DNA of 45,032 nucleotides from Flavobacteriales bacterium. GTDB taxonomy: Bacteria > Bacteroidota > Bacteroidia > Flavobacteriales_D > Sanyastnellaceae. Position numbers and translations under genes: made by a program. The DNA is taken from NCBI GenBank assembly GCA_947442505.1, contig CANEVR010000014.1, positions 1-45,032 on the forward strand. The letters are read 5' to 3'. Below the pieces are notes generated by a model, which ran no database searches, was not told the origin of the DNA, and saw only the letters and a list, made by a program, of their open reading frames with translations. Within the stretch, counting starts at the first letter, position 1. Each line of letters begins with the position of its first letter. Of this stretch, positions 43,039 through 45,032 are shown in pieces.

Positions 43039-43933
43039 GATAAGGTAATCTAATTTCGATGATACTTCCTTGAGGCGCATTCTGACGAATCAGAATGGCT
43101 CCGTTGTAAATCTTTAATATGTTTTGAACCAAGTGCAATCCCAATCCTGTTCCTGGTGGTTTTCCTTTGCTTTGAGAACCTCTGTAAAAAGCTTTGAGGA
43201 CTTGTTCTTGTTCCTGTTCTTTGAAACCTATTCCTTCATCCTTAACTTGAATAATGATTTCATCGGTCTGAATCAGCGAAAGTGTGATATTACTGCCCTG
43301 AGCACTGTATTTGGCAGCATTATCCAAGAGGTTGGAGAGCAAGGCATTCATGAGCTCAGGATCAAAAGGAAAAATGAGCGCACCTTTTTTTTCTAAATTC
43401 CATTGATGGGTTGGATACCATTGACGGTATTTCTTCAATGCCGATTCTGCAATGGCTTCTAACTCAATGGTAGAATTCCAAAGGTTAATGCCTGCACCAT
43501 CTGTACGTGTTGCAAGCAATATGTTTTCTATTTGCTGATGCAATTTATTCAAGGCTATCTGAGCGTTGTTCAGCATCAAGCGTTGCGTGTCCTCATCGGT
43601 TTTTCTTTTCAAAAGCGTATCGAGCATGAGGCGAATGCTGGCCAATGGTGTTTTTAATTCATGGGTTACAGACAATAGAAATGTATTTTCTGTCTTGGCC
43701 AATTGCATGTCCGTTTTGATGGTTTTGTGAATGAATAGAAAACCGAGGAATAGGAGAATACAGAAAACCAAACCCTCCCCAATGATCATGCTCAACTTAT
43801 AAAAATAAACATCACTATCCCGGTAGATGAGTCTGTAATTTCTCTCTAATTGTATTCCCCACCAAGTCAATTGAAGGATGACATACAAAAATAGAATGAT
43901 TAAAAAATAGAGTCTGTACTTCCGCAATTTCAC
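43022..43933 (-). CDS. Sensor histidine kinase
   Basis: A 303-residue membrane kinase: two membrane helices (about 9-27 and 48-69) flanking a periplasmic loop of only about 20 residues, then HisKA with the phospho-accepting His91 in SVTHELKTPLASI, and HATPase_c with the N box NLLDNAAKYS, G1 VKDEGIGF and G2 GTGLGLHLV. The tiny sensor loop suggests membrane or partner-protein sensing. Start is GTG at 43933. No response regulator gene is adjacent in the window; gpmI follows with a 17-base overlap. It diverges from the patatin gene with only 24 bases between start codons. Confidence 0.93.
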   Translation of the reverse strand: MKLRKYRLYFLIILFLYVILQLTWWGIQLERNYRLIYRDSDVYFYKLSMIIGEGLVFCILLFLGFLFIHKTIKTDMQLAKTENTFLLSVTHELKTPLASIRLMLDTLLKRKTDEDTQRLMLNNAQIALNKLHQQIENILLATRTDGAGINLWNSTIELEAIAESALKKYRQWYPTHQWNLEKKGALIFPFDPELMNALLSNLLDNAAKYSAQGSNITLSLIQTDEIIIQVKDEGIGFKEQEQEQVLKAFYRGSQSKGKPPGTGLGLHLVQNILKIYNGAILIRQNAPQGSIIEIRLPYHGKTQ

Positions 43934-43937
43934 CCTG

Positions 43938-43954
43938 TAAAATTAGTACTTTTG
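43938..43954. promoter_or_regulatory. Back-to-back -7 boxes of the kinase and patatin genes
   Basis: TACTTTTG at 43947-43954 (plus strand, exact TAnnTTTG) serves the patatin gene, and TAATTTTA at 43938-43945 (minus strand, 7 of 8) the kinase gene. One base separates them, and each -33 region would lie inside the opposite coding sequence. Both transcripts would be leaderless or nearly so. Confidence 0.5.
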
Positions 43955-43957
43955 TGC

Positions 43958-45032
43958 GTGCTTTTACGGATTATCATTATACTCATTGGTTTCATTTTTT
44001 CATCGTCCATTGTTGGACAGAAAGTGGGATTGGTGTTGAGTGGAGGCGGTGCTCAAGCCCTATCACACATAGGCGTAATCAAAGCCCTTGAAGAGCATCA
44101 TATCAATATTGATTATGTAGTAGGCACCAGCATGGGAAGTGTGATTGGTGCCTTGTATGCATCTGGAATGACGGTTGCACAGATGGAGGCTTATGTAACT
44201 TCTGATGAATACCGTGAAATGTCTGAAGGAATCATAGATCTCCAGTATCAATATTTATTTCACCAGCCGCCTTCAGATGCGTCCATGTTGCTCATACGCC
44301 TGGGCGGGGGGCAGTCAGTCAAACAGTTTATTCCAACACATTTGATTTCTCCGGAAATAATGGATTGGGAGACCATGAAAGGTTTGAGTGCCGCCAATTA
44401 CAGATGCCGGGAGAATTTTGATTCATTGATGATTCCCTTTCGATGCTTGGCATCTGATGTTGAATCCAAACAGTCCGTGATTTTTCAGTCAGGCTCATTG
44501 AGCCAGGCAGTGAGGGCATCAATGACCTATCCATTTTATATCCCCGCCATTTCCATTGATGGAAAGTTGATGTTTGATGGAGGTATTTACAATAATTATC
44601 CTTTGGATGTGATGTATCAAGCCTTTATGCCAGATGTCATCATAGGTTCCAATGTTTCCGGAGTAATCGCCCAACCCAAAGAAGATGATTTTGTCTCACA
44701 AATTGAAAGTTTGATTGTTTATCGGGAAGGCCTCGATCAACCTTGCCCTGAGGCAATAGAAATCAAGCCAGATGTGTCCGCTTTTGGAACTTTCACCTTT
44801 GGTAATGCCGCCGATATCATTCAAAAAGGATATCAAGCGGCCCAAGAAAAGCTCTCGGATTGGATAGTGGCTCATGGCCCTATTGGTCAAAAAAACAATT
44901 TTGATATCGCAGAAAAAAGGCAGCAATTTTTATCCATCAAAGTCCCTGATGCCATCACCAAGATTGAGATCAATGGTTTGGAAGCAGGGGAATCGTCCCG
45001 CATTGTGAAAGGAATGACTTCTGGATTGCCCA
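43958..45032 (+). CDS. Patatin-like phospholipase, truncated by the window edge
   Basis: The open frame starts at GTG 43958 and runs off the right edge (358 residues visible). A signal peptide (about 1-21, ending SIVGQ) is followed by the patatin domain: VGLVLSGGGAQALSHIGVIK (oxyanion loop), GTSMGSVIGALYASG with the nucleophilic serine, and the catalytic aspartate in MFDGGIYNNYP. The last visible part, ITKIEINGLEAGESSRIVKG, looks like a POTRA domain, so the full protein is probably a PlpD/FplA-like patatin-POTRA-barrel autotransporter-type lipase of 700 or more residues. The usual GGGA(K/R)G loop reads GGGAQA here, an unusual substitution. No upstream ATG exists in frame. Confidence 0.88.
   Translation, partial: MLLRIIIILIGFIFSSSIVGQKVGLVLSGGGAQALSHIGVIKALEEHHINIDYVVGTSMGSVIGALYASGMTVAQMEAYVTSDEYREMSEGIIDLQYQYLFHQPPSDASMLLIRLGGGQSVKQFIPTHLISPEIMDWETMKGLSAANYRCRENFDSLMIPFRCLASDVESKQSVIFQSGSLSQAVRASMTYPFYIPAISIDGKLMFDGGIYNNYPLDVMYQAFMPDVIIGSNVSGVIAQPKEDDFVSQIESLIVYREGLDQPCPEAIEIKPDVSAFGTFTFGNAADIIQKGYQAAQEKLSDWIVAHGPIGQKNNFDIAEKRQQFLSIKVPDAITKIEINGLEAGESSRIVKGMTSGLP

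Overview
This 45 kb window is a chromosomal segment of a member of the Bacteroidota, most likely a free-living aquatic Flavobacteriia lineage. The grounds are: a Bacteroidota-type gyrB and yidC; several proteins with type IX secretion (T9SS) C-terminal domains of both the type A and the gliding-associated kind; a TonB-dependent receptor with an N-terminal CarboxypepD_reg domain; an S46 dipeptidyl-peptidase; and perfect or near-perfect Bacteroidota promoter -7 boxes (TAnnTTTG) in front of many genes. Base composition is moderately AT-rich apart from one GC-rich intergenic repeat at about 2085-2215.

Layout. 1-6.4 kb: gyrB with its terminator, a GC-rich intergenic repeat, a HigB/HigA-type toxin-antitoxin pair with an operator inside its promoter, a 44-residue orphan reading frame, a DUF6629 membrane protein, and a methyltransferase/glycosyltransferase pair. 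6.4-11.1 kb: a minus-strand operon yidC, DUF6438 lipoprotein, S46 peptidase. 11.2-14.4 kb: a FecCD-type permease with a short ATPase, then a DUF4139 protein. 14.4-14.9 kb: a degenerate tandem repeat of about 195 bp, each unit bounded by a terminator-like hairpin.

14.9-28.6 kb is the most distinctive part: ten minus-strand genes for exported or outer-membrane proteins. Eight (28616 down to 19759) are packed with overlaps or gaps of at most 9 bases and end at a strong terminator. They encode a MopE-repeat T9SS protein, three members of an unnamed secreted domain family, a TonB-dependent receptor without a SusD partner, a FISUMP lipoprotein and a small outer-membrane barrel. A fourth and largest family member lies just downstream, paired with a beta-helix protein ending in a dockerin-like motif. 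I infer a cell-surface uptake or adhesion machine built around the receptor; the ligand is unknown.

28.9-34 kb: a FemAB/GNAT-like acyltransferase, tRNA-Glu, a thioredoxin-fold protein, and an ECF sigma/anti-sigma/Spy-like/lipoprotein operon. 34-36.9 kb: a NeuB-type nonulosonate synthase, an HAD phosphatase and a putative glycosyltransferase in one overlapping operon, suggesting sialic-acid-like surface sugars. 36.8-45 kb: asnS, a LolD/MacB-type ATPase, a choice-of-anchor-L gliding-type T9SS protein, gpmI, an orphan histidine kinase, and a patatin-type phospholipase that runs off the right edge.
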